Positions 26,198 to 34,204 of a DNA stretch of 64,000 nucleotides are shown here, one piece after another (the stretch's first letter is position 1; each line of letters starts with the position of its first letter). The notes beneath the pieces were generated by a model, which did not search any database, was not told where the DNA came from, and saw only the letters and a program-made list of their open reading frames with translations. The position numbers and the translations under genes were made by a program. This DNA is from Novosphingobium sp. SG751A (GTDB lineage: Bacteria > Pseudomonadota > Alphaproteobacteria > Sphingomonadales > Sphingomonadaceae). Location of the stretch: contig NZ_JABGCB010000003.1 of assembly GCF_013149295.1 (NCBI RefSeq), positions 244,631 to 308,630 of the forward strand, written 5' to 3'.

Positions 26198-27032
26198 CTA
26201 TGCTTCTGGGCGTGCCCCAAGCAGCCGCCTATACCCTCCCGACACCAGCTCGGCCGCCGCGTCAGCAAGGCGGCGCAGATCCGAACGCTCTGAGCTCAGG
26301 CGCCAGTCGTCGGGGAGCGGATCGAGCAACTGCCCGGCAATGTCGCGTAGCGACGCACCGTTACTTTGCAGATCGTAAATGTAGAGCATCGCTGCCAGCC
26401 GGTGCGCATGGGGATTGGGCGGAACGTGCAACGGCGCGCCCAGCCCAATCACGCGTCGGAAGGTCTCGGCCGCACGGACCCTCTCGCTGTGCTGCCTGTC
26501 AGGATGGAGATAGAGCCCAAACGGCTTGCCCGACACCGGCTCGAGCTCTGCGGGAATCCAAAGCGGCAATTCTGGGGCGCCATGCCTGCGGATCAGCAAC
26601 GATACCCCGCCGGGCGCGGCAATGCGAACGACGCGGTCACCCCACGCCGACGGTCGGAAATGCAGATCGCCCATCGTGCGCGCCCAAGGCACCGGCCGTA
26701 TAACCGTCAACGCGGTCGCGTCGAGCGATGGCAGCCAGGCGATCGGCGGCGCGTCGGTCGCCGGCGTGTCGGGATCGACGGCGAAAGGTGAGGCCCCAAA
26801 GGGACCACCTCCGCGTCAGGGGATGCTGCGGGATATCTATTATGGTACGTGCAGAGCGCCGGATGGCGGTTTGGGCGAGCGCAGAGCTGCGGCGAGCGGC
26901 CGCACCGGCGGACGCCCAAATTGCGCGAAAGTCGGGATTGCGGCGGACCCATTCCCATGCAAAGCCGCGCGCATTCAACGTCAGCAGCGCCCGATAAGCC
27001 TCGGGTAGGCGCATTCTGTGGTAACCTGGCAT
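26198..27032 (-). pseudogene. DUF2285-domain protein gene, split by a frameshift
   Basis: Two overlapping frames together make one protein of about 278 residues. The first, from the ATG at 27032, reads M-P-G-Y-H-R-M-R-L-P-E-A-Y-R-A-L and F-A-W-E-W-V-R-R-N-P-D-F-R up to W-S-L-W-G-L-T-F. One extra base at about 26783 moves the continuation A-V-D-P-D-T-P-A-T-D-A-P-P-I-A-W-L into the next frame, which runs to the DUF2285 C-terminus (H-R-L-A-A-M-L-Y-I-Y-D, then G-G-Y-R-R-L-L-G). This N-terminal plus DUF2285 layout is that of element regulators next to AlpA. It is either a true pseudogene or a one-base sequencing error; both halves are otherwise undamaged. Confidence 0.75.
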
Positions 27033-27104
27033 CGCCATACTCCTCGATGCCCCCTGCAACGCTGAAGTATGTTGCGAACAACTCGCGATACAAGACCGCC
27101 CGCC

Positions 27105-27132
27105 CTTATCGTCGGATAAGCATGGGTTATCC
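27105..27132. promoter_or_regulatory. Cluster of TTATC/GATAA half-sites upstream of the DUF2285 gene
   Basis: CTTATC-GTCG-GATAAG (27105-27120) overlaps GGATAA-N7-TTATCC (27114-27132), giving three half-sites in 28 bases in the otherwise AT-rich stretch between the DUF736 gene and the DUF2285 gene. The arrangement suggests a regulator binding site in the promoter of the leftward transfer operon. No clear -35/-10 pair could be assigned. Confidence 0.4.
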
Positions 27133-27169
27133 CAAGTGGTTAATATTACGGCTAATTAGGATCAAACGA

Positions 27170-27200
27170 AAGCCCCGCCCTGTCGTTCCGGGCGGGGCTT
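27170..27200 (-). terminator. Intrinsic terminator after the DUF736 gene
   Basis: An 11-bp perfect stem (AAGCCCCGCCC / GGGCGGGGCTT) with a 9-base loop lies 13 bases past the DUF736 stop codon. On the minus strand it is followed by a T-rich stretch (TTTCGTTTG), consistent with a factor-independent terminator. Confidence 0.75.
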
Positions 27201-27212
27201 GATCGGTTTGGC

Positions 27213-27539
27213 TCAGTCGCCGTTGCGGCGGGTTGGGCGCGACCAGATCAGGTTGTAGGTCTCGCCGTCCTCGTCGTCGAACAGGTTGGCGTAGATCGGA
27301 GCGGTAAGGCTCGGATCGTCGAGCTTGAGGCCCAAATATGCGCGGCCTTCGTTGGACTCCTTGGTCCAGGCGGCGCCGATTTCGGCCCGGCCGACGAAGA
27401 CCCTGTGCGAGGGCGCATTGTCGTTGGCGCGGTTGCTGTCGGGAACGACGCGGACGCCCTTGGCCTGTACGCTGAGGGTAACGATGTCGCCGACGAACTC
27501 GTTATTGGCGGTCTTCTTGAAGGTGCCGATAGTAGCCAT
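27213..27539 (-). CDS. DUF736 family protein
   Basis: A 108-residue protein starting M-A-T-I-G-T-F-K-K-T, with V-R-V-V-P-D-S-N-R-A-N-D-N-A-P-S-H-R-V near residue 33 and the C-terminal Y-L-G-L-K-L-D-D-P-S-L-T-A-P-I-Y-A-N-L. This is DUF736, a small protein of unknown function almost always found on plasmids and integrative elements of alphaproteobacteria. The ATG has a GGAG SD at spacing 8; the 8 codons upstream in frame are not needed. It stands alone, with a terminator behind it. Confidence 0.93.
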   Translation of the reverse strand: MATIGTFKKTANNEFVGDIVTLSVQAKGVRVVPDSNRANDNAPSHRVFVGRAEIGAAWTKESNEGRAYLGLKLDDPSLTAPIYANLFDDEDGETYNLIWSRPTRRNGD

Positions 27540-28260
27540 GTTAAGTCTCCAGTTTTGATCCACGAGCCCGTGCCCATCACGGCCTCGATGGCGTTGAAGG
27601 TGACCGAGGCTGCCGCGGCTGCAGGCCTCAAGGGACCCGGTGCTCGCACCGGGATGGGACCCGCAAGCGCAGCTGGAGGACGGTAGCGGGGCGCTTTTTT
27701 GTCCCCGCGAGGAATGACGGCGCCCTCGGGGTCCCCACGTTGTCCTACCGTGTGGGGTGGGGGGCCGGCAGGGGAAAAAAGTGACCCAAAGCCGTTGCGG
27801 CCCCGAGCGGCAGAGGCAAAGCCGGTTTCGGTCATCAAGCCATGAAGAGAGGCTGTTTGGGCACTGGCTTGGATCTGCCGACAGGAGACGTGACCTCAGA
27901 ATCGACCTCCGTCCAGAAGCCCGACGCCGTGGGTGTGGCGATGGATAGACCTACCTGCAAACAGGCGGGGTCCTTCTTGGTCACTACCACCGCCTCGACC
28001 GCCAAATGCCCGCTGCTGGCTACGGGCTCGCCCTGCGCGGGATCGCGCTCCTGAAACCTGATCCTACAATGACCGCCGCGAAAAATGGGCGACCGGCTCA
28101 CCACCAACATCCCGCAACCATCTCGGTTCGGATTTGGCGACGGGCAGCGAGACGCCTGATCCCGTCGCCCCCTTCAGGCAATGGCAAGATGGGCCTGTAA
28201 AAAGCCCCGCGCGGACGATCGGGCGGGCGATGCGCGGAGAAATGACGGCGATATTTGCTA
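27540..28260. other. Long non-coding or unassigned stretch
   Basis: About 720 bases without a supportable gene. Two mutually antisense short frames (near 27835-28110 and 27842-28054) show no family resemblance and no good SD. The stretch holds a compact hairpin at 27636-27653 (CCCGGTGC-TC-GCACCGGG) and another weaker G/C-rich repeat around 27690-27715. It could hold an origin, a small RNA or element-specific repeats, but nothing identifies which. Confidence 0.4.
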
Positions 28261-28656
28261 TCAGGCGACCGGACGAGCTAGCCTGTGCGCGGCGCCCGCG
28301 CTGCTCACTCCACCCGCGACGAGCGCAACGGCGAAGCTGGCGAAGCCAACAAGCGACGCGAAGGCGCTCGCGACCGAAAAGCCGGCGACGGCCGCTGGGA
28401 TAGCGAAAACGGCGATCAGCATGCCGCGCGCCGGACGGCTCGAAAGCGATAGCGCCGCGAAGCGAGCGAGCGCGATGACGCCCATGAAGGCGGCGATGCC
28501 GACGATTACCGACGGCAGTGGCGCGATGCCGAGCGCGGCGCTGCAGAAGCCGGCCGCCAGGCCCACGCCGATCGGCAGCGCCAACGTTGCGCCGGCGAAC
28601 AGCGCGTAAATCAGAAATCCGACGCCGATCAGCGTCAAGGGAAACAGGATAAGCAT
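28261..28656 (-). CDS. Hypothetical integral membrane protein
   Basis: A 131-residue, strongly hydrophobic protein with about four predicted TM segments (L-I-L-F-P-L-T-L-I-G-V-G-F-L-I-Y-A-L-F; I-G-V-G-L-A-A-G-F; V-I-V-G-I-A-A-F-M-G-V-I; and a C-terminal pair of Ala/Val-rich helices). I do not recognise the family. The ATG at 28656 is the natural start of the first helix; upstream in-frame sequence is polar and unconvincing. It lies between element maintenance genes on the same strand and probably belongs to the element. Confidence 0.6.
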   Translation of the reverse strand: MLILFPLTLIGVGFLIYALFAGATLALPIGVGLAAGFCSAALGIAPLPSVIVGIAAFMGVIALARFAALSLSSRPARGMLIAVFAIPAAVAGFSVASAFASLVGFASFAVALVAGGVSSAGAAHRLARPVA

Positions 28657-28785
28657 GGCGTCACGTCGTTTCTTCAAAGGGTTGGACGCGCCTCCACCGG
28701 TCACCACCGCGCGTGCAGAATATAGCAGAAATTGCCCGGCGACGAAACCGTCGCCGGGTTCGGTCGGGCGCTCGCGCCGCAACGA

Positions 28786-28950
28786 TCAGCTTGAGAAAAC
28801 ATCGTATTCGCGAACGACATGATTGGCGTCACCGTCGTAATCGTCGCTCGGCATCGCATTATAGCCGTCGTCGGTCTCGATGAGAATGACGGTGACCTTG
28901 AGGGTGCAGGCCAGGTTCCAGGCGTAGCGCTGTGCGGTTTCGAGGGTCAT
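28786..28950 (-). CDS. Small acidic element protein (54 aa)
   Basis: A 54-residue protein beginning M-T-L-E-T-A-Q-R-Y-A-W-N-L-A-C and ending D-D-Y-D-G-D-A-N-H-V-V-R-E-Y. It has an excellent SD (AGGAG, spacing 6) that decides the start; the longer upstream frame of 93 codons runs through a perfect palindrome and is not credible. No known domain is visible. I recall similar short proteins beside DUF2493 genes in alphaproteobacterial elements, but cannot verify that here. Confidence 0.65.
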   Translation of the reverse strand: MTLETAQRYAWNLACTLKVTVILIETDDGYNAMPSDDYDGDANHVVREYDVFSS

Positions 28951-28963
28951 GACAGGCTCCTGT

Positions 28964-28998
28964 CGTTTGGGAGCGGGGCCGCTCCCCGCTCCCAAACG
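28964..28998. repeat. 15-bp perfect inverted repeat in the leader of the 54-aa gene
   Basis: CGTTTGGGAGCGGGG (28964-28978) pairs perfectly with 28984-28998 across a 5-base loop. On the minus strand the hairpin ends right at the SD region of the 54-residue gene. Like the hairpins before the AlpA-like, parB and DUF932 genes it lies in the leader, not after a gene. Confidence 0.75.
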
Positions 28999-29344
28999 CC
29001 GACGCATCCGGCGTCCGGCTGCGATCACCGCGTGAGGAGGCGCAGCCGAGTAGCGGCCGCATGCAAGGCATAGCGGACCGTTCACGGGCTGATCGTGGAA
29101 GGCCGGAGGGCGGAATGGACTAGCGCCTCCAAGAGCGGAGAGAGGTTCCGCGGATGGCCACAGGGAACGATGGCGGTTGAAACCGTGGGATATGGGCTTG
29201 ACGATTTTCGGGCATCGGGAACACGTCAAGCGGGTTCTATCGGCAAGGATGTCTGCCGCGCTGATCGGTGTGGTCGTCCGATCAGATCTTTCCCGTCCAG
29301 CCGCGATTTGCTACTATGATCAGCTCGGGAGGTTGAGTGCGCAT

Positions 29345-29551
29345 ATGGATCGAGTCGAAGCATTGATCGCCAGGCTCGCTCCCGTACCGATTTGCGACGA
29401 ATGCATTGTCGAACGCCTCCATCTGGTGGCGCTCCATCAGGCAAGCCAGCGCACGCGCGAACTCGCCGGCCAGCGTGGTTATGAGCGCGCGACCGCCGAA
29501 TGTGCCACCTGTGGCCAGCCCAAATCGGTGATCCGGCGATGCCCGCGATGA
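29345..29551 (+). CDS. Small zinc-ribbon-like protein
   Basis: A 68-residue protein, M-D-R-V-E-A-L-I-A-R-L-A-P-V-P-I, with two Cys pairs, C-D-E-C near residue 18 and C-A-T-C-G near residue 55, as in a small zinc-binding fold, and Arg-rich helices between. A GGAGG lies about 12 bases before the ATG. It is on the strand opposite to the surrounding element genes and divergent from the 54-residue gene. Family not recognised; a DNA-binding or regulatory role is only a guess. Confidence 0.55.
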   Translation: MDRVEALIARLAPVPICDECIVERLHLVALHQASQRTRELAGQRGYERATAECATCGQPKSVIRRCPR

Positions 29552-29584
29552 ATGGCTGAAAGAGCACTGCGTCTCTGCTGGCCC

Positions 29585-30511
29585 TCATTCGCAGCGCCAG
29601 ACTGGAATGCCCATCTTGCGGGCCTTGTCGAACAAATTCCCCTGAATACCGCCGCCGGGGAACAGGATGATGCCGACCGGAAGGGTCGCGAGCACGACAT
29701 CGTTGCGCTTAAACGGCGCCGATGATTTGCTGTGCTTCACGAAGTCCGGTGCGAACGGGATTTGCGGTACATTGCGCTGATCGGCCCAGAGCGATGCGAT
29801 CTTTTCGGCACCCGTCTTCGATCCGCCGTGCATCAAGACCATCGTCGGATGTTTTGCGAGTACGCTGTCGAGCACCGACCAAATGGTGCGGTGATCGTTA
29901 TAGCTGGCGCCTCCGGAGAGATAGACCCGTTCCCCCGGCGGGATCAGCACATGGCTTTCGGCCCAGCGGCGGGCATTGATGAAATCCCGGCTGTCGACAA
30001 TGCTGGCGGTAAGCGCCTTACGGTTCACCATCGACCCCGCTCGCGGCATCCAGGCTTTACGAAGATGGGTGCGGAACTGGTCGGCGAACGCTTCACGAAA
30101 TGCTTCCATCGCGTCGCGGCGCTCGATCATTGTGCGGCCTTCGGCAATCGCGGTTTCAAGCTCGACCGACCTGACCTCACTGCCGTCCTGCTCGCGCTGG
30201 AGTCGTTTCTGCGCGAGCTCGTTGCGATCGAGCTCGCGTTCGATCCGTTCGCCTGCCCGGTGGAACACATTGGTGAAGCCCCAGAGCAAATCTTCGAGAT
30301 CGGGTTCGAGCCGGGTATCCTGCAGGCAGGCGACCATCGCATCGAAGGTGTCAGCGGCTGCAGCCTCCACCAGGCGACCTTCGGGCAATGGTCTTGGGTC
30401 GGCGTCGTCCTCGAAGGGTCTGCGCCCATAAAGTTCAAGTTCCTGGAGGAGGTGGGAGAGCGAGGATTCCTCGTGCTCGGGTTCGTCGGGACGTTCGGGG
30501 TCGGTTGTCAT
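29585..30511 (-). CDS. DUF2493 (SLOG-like) domain protein
   Basis: A 308-residue protein. The N-terminal two thirds is acidic and helical (E-R-P-D-E-P-E-H-E-E-S-S-L-S-H-L, then a charged coiled-coil-like region near residues 90-150). The C-terminal part from about residue 185 is DUF2493: V-Y-L-S-G-G-A-S-Y-N-D-H-R-T-I near residue 196, M-V-L-M-H-G-G-S-K-T-G-A-E-K-I-A near residue 225, and I-I-L-F-P-G-G-G-I-Q-G-N near residue 285, a Rossmann-like nucleotide-binding fold related to SLOG proteins. The ATG starts the homologous region. Its role on mobile elements is unknown; ligand binding is inferred from the fold. Confidence 0.85.
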   Translation of the reverse strand: MTTDPERPDEPEHEESSLSHLLQELELYGRRPFEDDADPRPLPEGRLVEAAAADTFDAMVACLQDTRLEPDLEDLLWGFTNVFHRAGERIERELDRNELAQKRLQREQDGSEVRSVELETAIAEGRTMIERRDAMEAFREAFADQFRTHLRKAWMPRAGSMVNRKALTASIVDSRDFINARRWAESHVLIPPGERVYLSGGASYNDHRTIWSVLDSVLAKHPTMVLMHGGSKTGAEKIASLWADQRNVPQIPFAPDFVKHSKSSAPFKRNDVVLATLPVGIILFPGGGIQGNLFDKARKMGIPVWRCE

Positions 30512-30849
30512 GGTGGTCGCCTCGTCGTTTGACCGCGCCTTTCGCGGCCTTCGTGGCGACGACAGGACGGTGGGCAGACCGGGCGTGCACGCCCGAGCGA
30601 AGCGACGGGGGCCGAAGCAAAGCGGAGGACGGCGATAGCTGCGGCTATTTTTTTCGCGATGCAAAGCGGACCCCAGAGGGTGCGCGGCGGAAAATAGTCG
30701 CGGCGCAGCCGTTGCGCGGCAGGCTCGCCTGCCGTTTCAGTCGCCCTCTCAAGAAGGTCGACAGGCGTGGCTCTTCGTCGACGTAAGGCAGCATTTGACC
30801 TTTCCGAACGGTCCGATAACGCTGCCACGGCCCTTCGCTCTTGCTGGCT
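30512..30849. other. Intergenic stretch with hairpins, no gene
   Basis: 338 bases between the Toprim gene and the DUF2493 gene. It holds a palindrome at 30717-30734 (CGGCAGGC-TC-GCCTGCCG), a short stem followed by seven T on the plus strand at about 30635-30655, and imperfect repeats of GCAAAGCGGA (near 30617 and 30661). The leader of the DUF2493 gene may also fold. No coding sequence is credible here. Confidence 0.45.
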
Positions 30850-31893
30850 TCAACCCATGGACAGGAGAAAGCGTGCGCGATCTTCGGGAGCGAACTGCCG
30901 GGCAAGATGTGCGCGAAGCCGGTCGAGCCCCATCTGGCGAAGATCGGCATTGAAGTCGTCAAGCTGGGGCTCGAGTACGATCATCGTGATGCCGACCGCA
31001 TGAGTGCGTTCGGCCAATGTCGCCACCGCATGGGTGCCGGCGGGATCGTCGTCGCGTGCGACATAGAGGCGTTGCAACTCCGGCGGGAAGGCCGTCGCCG
31101 CGAGATGAGGGGCGGAAAGACCGGCGATCATCGCCAATCGAGGGACTGCCATGCGCAGTGACAGTATCGTCTCGATGCCTTCGCCGGCAATCATGACCGG
31201 TCCTGATGTGCCGAACCGGACGCCATGTCCGAGCAGGTCGCCCATCGCCCGGCGCGGCGTCGCGACCGATGCCTTGTTGGTGCCCTCGGAATCAAGCCAA
31301 GTGCGATGGACTCCGGTGATGGTGCCGTCGAGGTCGGTCACCGCTGCGATCAGTGCCGGAAAGGCATTCGGAGTGTCCAGCGCGTCGCCCTCATTGGTGC
31401 GATACCGGCAGCGGGAATGGAATCGTAGCCGACGTTCCGACCGCATGCCGGTGATGGCGCGATGACGAAGGTAAGTTTCGGCAAGGGTGTGGGCGATCGG
31501 CTTCGATGCCGCAAACAATCGGCGTGCGGCCTTGCGCGATCCTGCTGGGCGTCGAGGTTCTTCCCGATCGAGATCCGGCAGCTCGCGAGGCAAGGACAGG
31601 AAGATGCGGGCTTCCTCGATGGTCTCGGCGAGCGCGCGGTGCCCGCAATTGAGACCGATCAGGTCGAGCAAGTCGCCATGTTCACCCGTGGCGGCGTCGG
31701 TCCATTTCCCGGCCGCGCCCTTACCATGGTCGTCGCCTTTCAGGCGGACGTAGAGACTGCGCCCCGGCGACCCCAGGGCATCGCCGGCAATCCAGTATCG
31801 ACCTTCGCGCCGGCCAGCGCCGAGATAATGGCGACAGACCGCCTCGGCGTTGCGCGCCAGGGCGCGCGACAGGTCTGATGCGGGACCGGTCAT
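30850..31893 (-). CDS. Toprim-domain primase-like protein (DUF7146 type)
   Basis: A 347-residue protein. The N-terminal half carries W-I-A-G-D-A-L-G-S-P-G-R-S-L near residue 33 and G-K-W-T-D-A-A-T-G-E-H-G-D-L-L-D-L near residue 63, typical of plasmid primase-like proteins. A Toprim domain follows: V-M-I-A-G-E-G-I-E-T-I-L-S near residue 232 with the catalytic Glu, and L-Y-V-A-R-D-D-D-P-A-G near residue 276 with the D-x-D pair. It would act in element DNA replication or in the recipient after transfer. The ATG has a strong SD (GGAGGT, spacing 6). It follows parB by 61 bases but a terminator-like hairpin lies between. Confidence 0.87.
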   Translation of the reverse strand: MTGPASDLSRALARNAEAVCRHYLGAGRREGRYWIAGDALGSPGRSLYVRLKGDDHGKGAAGKWTDAATGEHGDLLDLIGLNCGHRALAETIEEARIFLSLPRELPDLDREEPRRPAGSRKAARRLFAASKPIAHTLAETYLRHRAITGMRSERRLRFHSRCRYRTNEGDALDTPNAFPALIAAVTDLDGTITGVHRTWLDSEGTNKASVATPRRAMGDLLGHGVRFGTSGPVMIAGEGIETILSLRMAVPRLAMIAGLSAPHLAATAFPPELQRLYVARDDDPAGTHAVATLAERTHAVGITMIVLEPQLDDFNADLRQMGLDRLRAHLARQFAPEDRARFLLSMG

Positions 31894-31915
31894 GAAGCAC
31901 CTCCGCAATAAAAAT

Positions 31916-31941
31916 GGGGCCTGCCGTTGCGGACAGGCCCC
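31916..31941 (-). terminator. Hairpin between parB and the Toprim gene
   Basis: GGGGCCTG/CAGGCCCC pairs with an inner CCG/CGG around a TTG loop, 13 bases after the parB stop. On the minus strand it is followed by ATTTTTATTG, so it fits an intrinsic terminator or attenuator. Because the SD of the Toprim gene follows almost at once, it probably sets the parB to primase expression ratio. Confidence 0.65.
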
Positions 31942-31954
31942 GAAGCAAGAGCGA

Positions 31955-34081
31955 TTATTCAGCAGCGACCGCGAACGCCTCATCGACGTCCAGACCATGC
32001 TGATCATTTTGCCCGTCGGCGTCCACGGCCTGTTCGCCGTCGTTTGCCGCCACCGGTTCGGGCGCCGGCGTGCGCAGCGGTTCGGCGAGCCAGCCGCTGC
32101 CGGCGAGCAGGCCTTCGGCCGCCTCTGCCATCTCGGGCTTCTTGAGACCGCCAAGACGTCCCGCCGCCTCTCCGCCCCTGGCTTCCTCGACCGCCGACAA
32201 GATTCGGTGCTTGGTCACCCGGCCGAGATAATTGCTGATCGTGGCAGTCCAACCGGCGGCGACCATGTCGAGGTTCGCGGCCCGTGCGAGGATGTGCGAA
32301 TGCGCGATCCGGCCCGCGATTGAACGTGCGGAAACCCGGCCCTCGTTGTAGCGGTTGGCCGGTTCCCACACCGCGTTGAGGCCGAACGAAGCGCAGTGCG
32401 CGAACAGCGCTGCCTGATCATCGGCATCAAAGGCGATCAGCGTCTCCCACAGATCGGCGGGCGCACCGGGCAGTCGCTCCGACCAGCTCTCATGCCGCTG
32501 GTCAATCGCTTTCGCCGACATGCTGTCGTTGAGGCCGGGCGCGTGAATGCCAAGCCCGGCACTGCGAACCGATACCTGCATGCAGCTGTTCTCAGCGGCA
32601 TAGGTGTAGAAGGTGTCGAGCACGAAGGCGTGGAGCACCGCCGCAAATGCAAGCTGCGGGCTCGTCGCCACGGCATCGCGCAAGGCGAGTGTCCGGTGGG
32701 TGGTGAGCTCGGTCACCAGCCGGTCTGGAAGCGGACGAAGCATGTCGTCCTGCTCGTCCTCCTCCTCGGGCTCGACGGCCGTATCCGGCACGCCGCCGAC
32801 ACTGATGATCGGACCCGCCCCAACATCGCCGATCTCGGAACCGTTATCGCCGTCATCAATGGACCGACCCTCGCCATGTTCGTTCACCGGTTCTTCGGCG
32901 GGCTCATCTTCTGGCCGGACGAAGCCACGCTCAATGTGGAGCGAGCCGTCAACGTCAATGCTGACGAACACGCCAGCATGCGCCATCTCCGCCGGCTTAT
33001 AGACCAGCGGCCGCGAGACGATCGCACTGATCTCCTCGTCGATTGCCATGACGCGGGCATCGACCTCGTCCGGGACTTCGTCCGCGCCCGACCATTCTTC
33101 CTCGAGCGCCTCGGCTTCCTCGCGAAGCGATGCGAGCCTGGCCTCGTCCTCGTCGGTAATCTCGAGCTGGTCGCCATCGATCACGCGCATGTCGTCATCA
33201 TAGGTGTAGGGAAAGTCGACCGCGACCGCGATCCACTTCCAACCTTCCTCACCGATCCGGGCGCTCTCGGCCTTGAGCTTCTCGTCAACCAGCCGGTCGA
33301 GCAGCGTCACATCCTGCAACCACCCGCCATCGTCGGCTTCGAACAGGTCGCGAAGGACATAGCCGCCCGCTGCGACATAGGCGTCGAGCGTGACGAAGCG
33401 CACGCGCTTGTCGGACGCCCGCACCTTATCCTCGGTTAGCCGCGATCGGATGAACCAGGGCTGCTTGTTGTAGCTGGACTGGAGCAGATCCCAGACCTGC
33501 TCCTGGCGCTCATGGTTTTCGGACACAGAAAAGGCCATCAGCTGTTCGAGAGTCATGCCATCGTCGGCATAGACCTCGTGCAGTTTGGGCGAGACGGAGG
33601 CGAGGCGCATCCGCTGTTTCACGACGGCGGGGGTCGTCATGAAGGTGGCGGCGACGGTCTCGATGTCGGTGCCCTGGGTGACGAGCTGTTGCATTGCCCG
33701 GAACTGGTCGAGCGGGTGCAGTGCCTCACGGTGCACGTTCTCGGCGAGCGAGTCCTCCTCGGCCGAGATATGCTCGTCCTCGCGGACGATGCAGGGCACC
33801 AGCTCGGTCTTGGCCATGCGGCGCTGTTTCACCAGTTGCTGCAAGGCGCGGAAGCGACGGCCGCCGGCCGGCACTTCAAATAGGCCGGTGTCGTTGCCGT
33901 CGGCATCGCGCTGGACGCGGACGGTCAGGCTCTGCAACAGGCCGCGGCGGGCGATGTCGACGGCGAGCGCGTCGATCGAGACGCCAGCCTTAACCCGCCG
34001 GACGTTGGCCTGGCTGAGCACCAGCTGATTGAACGGGATGTCCCGCGAACCACTGAGGACGATCTTTACATGCTTGGTCAT
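31955..34081 (-). CDS. ParB/RepB/Spo0J-family protein, long form
   Basis: A 708-residue protein. Residues 15-100 form the ParB N-terminal nucleotide-binding domain (L-V-L-S-Q-A-N-V-R-R, G-L-L-Q-S-L-T-V, V-P-A-G-G-R-R-F-R-A-L), and A-E-N-V-H-R-E-A-L-H-P-L-D-Q with a following helix-turn-helix lies near residues 110-190. The remaining 500 residues, with an acidic linker near 340-440 (E-P-E-E-E-D-E-Q-D-D), have no partition-protein counterpart. Long ParB-like proteins of this kind are carried by alphaproteobacterial integrative elements without a ParA partner, and none is visible here. The ATG has SD GGAGA at spacing 7. A structured leader related to that of the DUF932 gene precedes it. Confidence 0.9.
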   Translation of the reverse strand: MTKHVKIVLSGSRDIPFNQLVLSQANVRRVKAGVSIDALAVDIARRGLLQSLTVRVQRDADGNDTGLFEVPAGGRRFRALQQLVKQRRMAKTELVPCIVREDEHISAEEDSLAENVHREALHPLDQFRAMQQLVTQGTDIETVAATFMTTPAVVKQRMRLASVSPKLHEVYADDGMTLEQLMAFSVSENHERQEQVWDLLQSSYNKQPWFIRSRLTEDKVRASDKRVRFVTLDAYVAAGGYVLRDLFEADDGGWLQDVTLLDRLVDEKLKAESARIGEEGWKWIAVAVDFPYTYDDDMRVIDGDQLEITDEDEARLASLREEAEALEEEWSGADEVPDEVDARVMAIDEEISAIVSRPLVYKPAEMAHAGVFVSIDVDGSLHIERGFVRPEDEPAEEPVNEHGEGRSIDDGDNGSEIGDVGAGPIISVGGVPDTAVEPEEEDEQDDMLRPLPDRLVTELTTHRTLALRDAVATSPQLAFAAVLHAFVLDTFYTYAAENSCMQVSVRSAGLGIHAPGLNDSMSAKAIDQRHESWSERLPGAPADLWETLIAFDADDQAALFAHCASFGLNAVWEPANRYNEGRVSARSIAGRIAHSHILARAANLDMVAAGWTATISNYLGRVTKHRILSAVEEARGGEAAGRLGGLKKPEMAEAAEGLLAGSGWLAEPLRTPAPEPVAANDGEQAVDADGQNDQHGLDVDEAFAVAAE

Positions 34082-34090
34082 GAGTCTTCT

Positions 34091-34139
34091 CCATGACGGG
34101 CGGTCGGGAGGCTCTCTCTCGACCCTCAACCCGTCATGG
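34091..34139 (-). promoter_or_regulatory. Structured leader element of parB
   Basis: On the minus strand CCATGACGGG and CCCGTCATGG form a 10-bp perfect outer stem; inside, GGTCGAGAG can pair with CTCCCGACC except for one mismatch. The 3' strand of the outer stem runs into the SD (ATGGAGA), so folding could mask ribosome binding. The same arrangement occurs before the DUF932 gene. Confidence 0.6.
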
Positions 34140-34204
34140 ATCTGGCGCAGCCCTCTCCCTCTAAGAGGGGGAGAGCCGCGCCGCCGGTCAGACCGGGAGT
34201 TCGC

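Noticed and set aside
27835..28110. Two mutually antisense small frames as genes
   Set aside because: Neither has an SD, a domain or a compositional reason to prefer it; they are described only within the unassigned stretch.
30635..30655. Short stem followed by seven T on the plus strand as a terminator
   Set aside because: The stem is only 5-6 bp and no plus-strand gene ends before it; mentioned only in the intergenic entry.
32396..33439. A long plus-strand frame opposite parB
   Set aside because: ParB domain motifs, SD and leader are all on the minus strand; the plus frame is codon-bias shadow.
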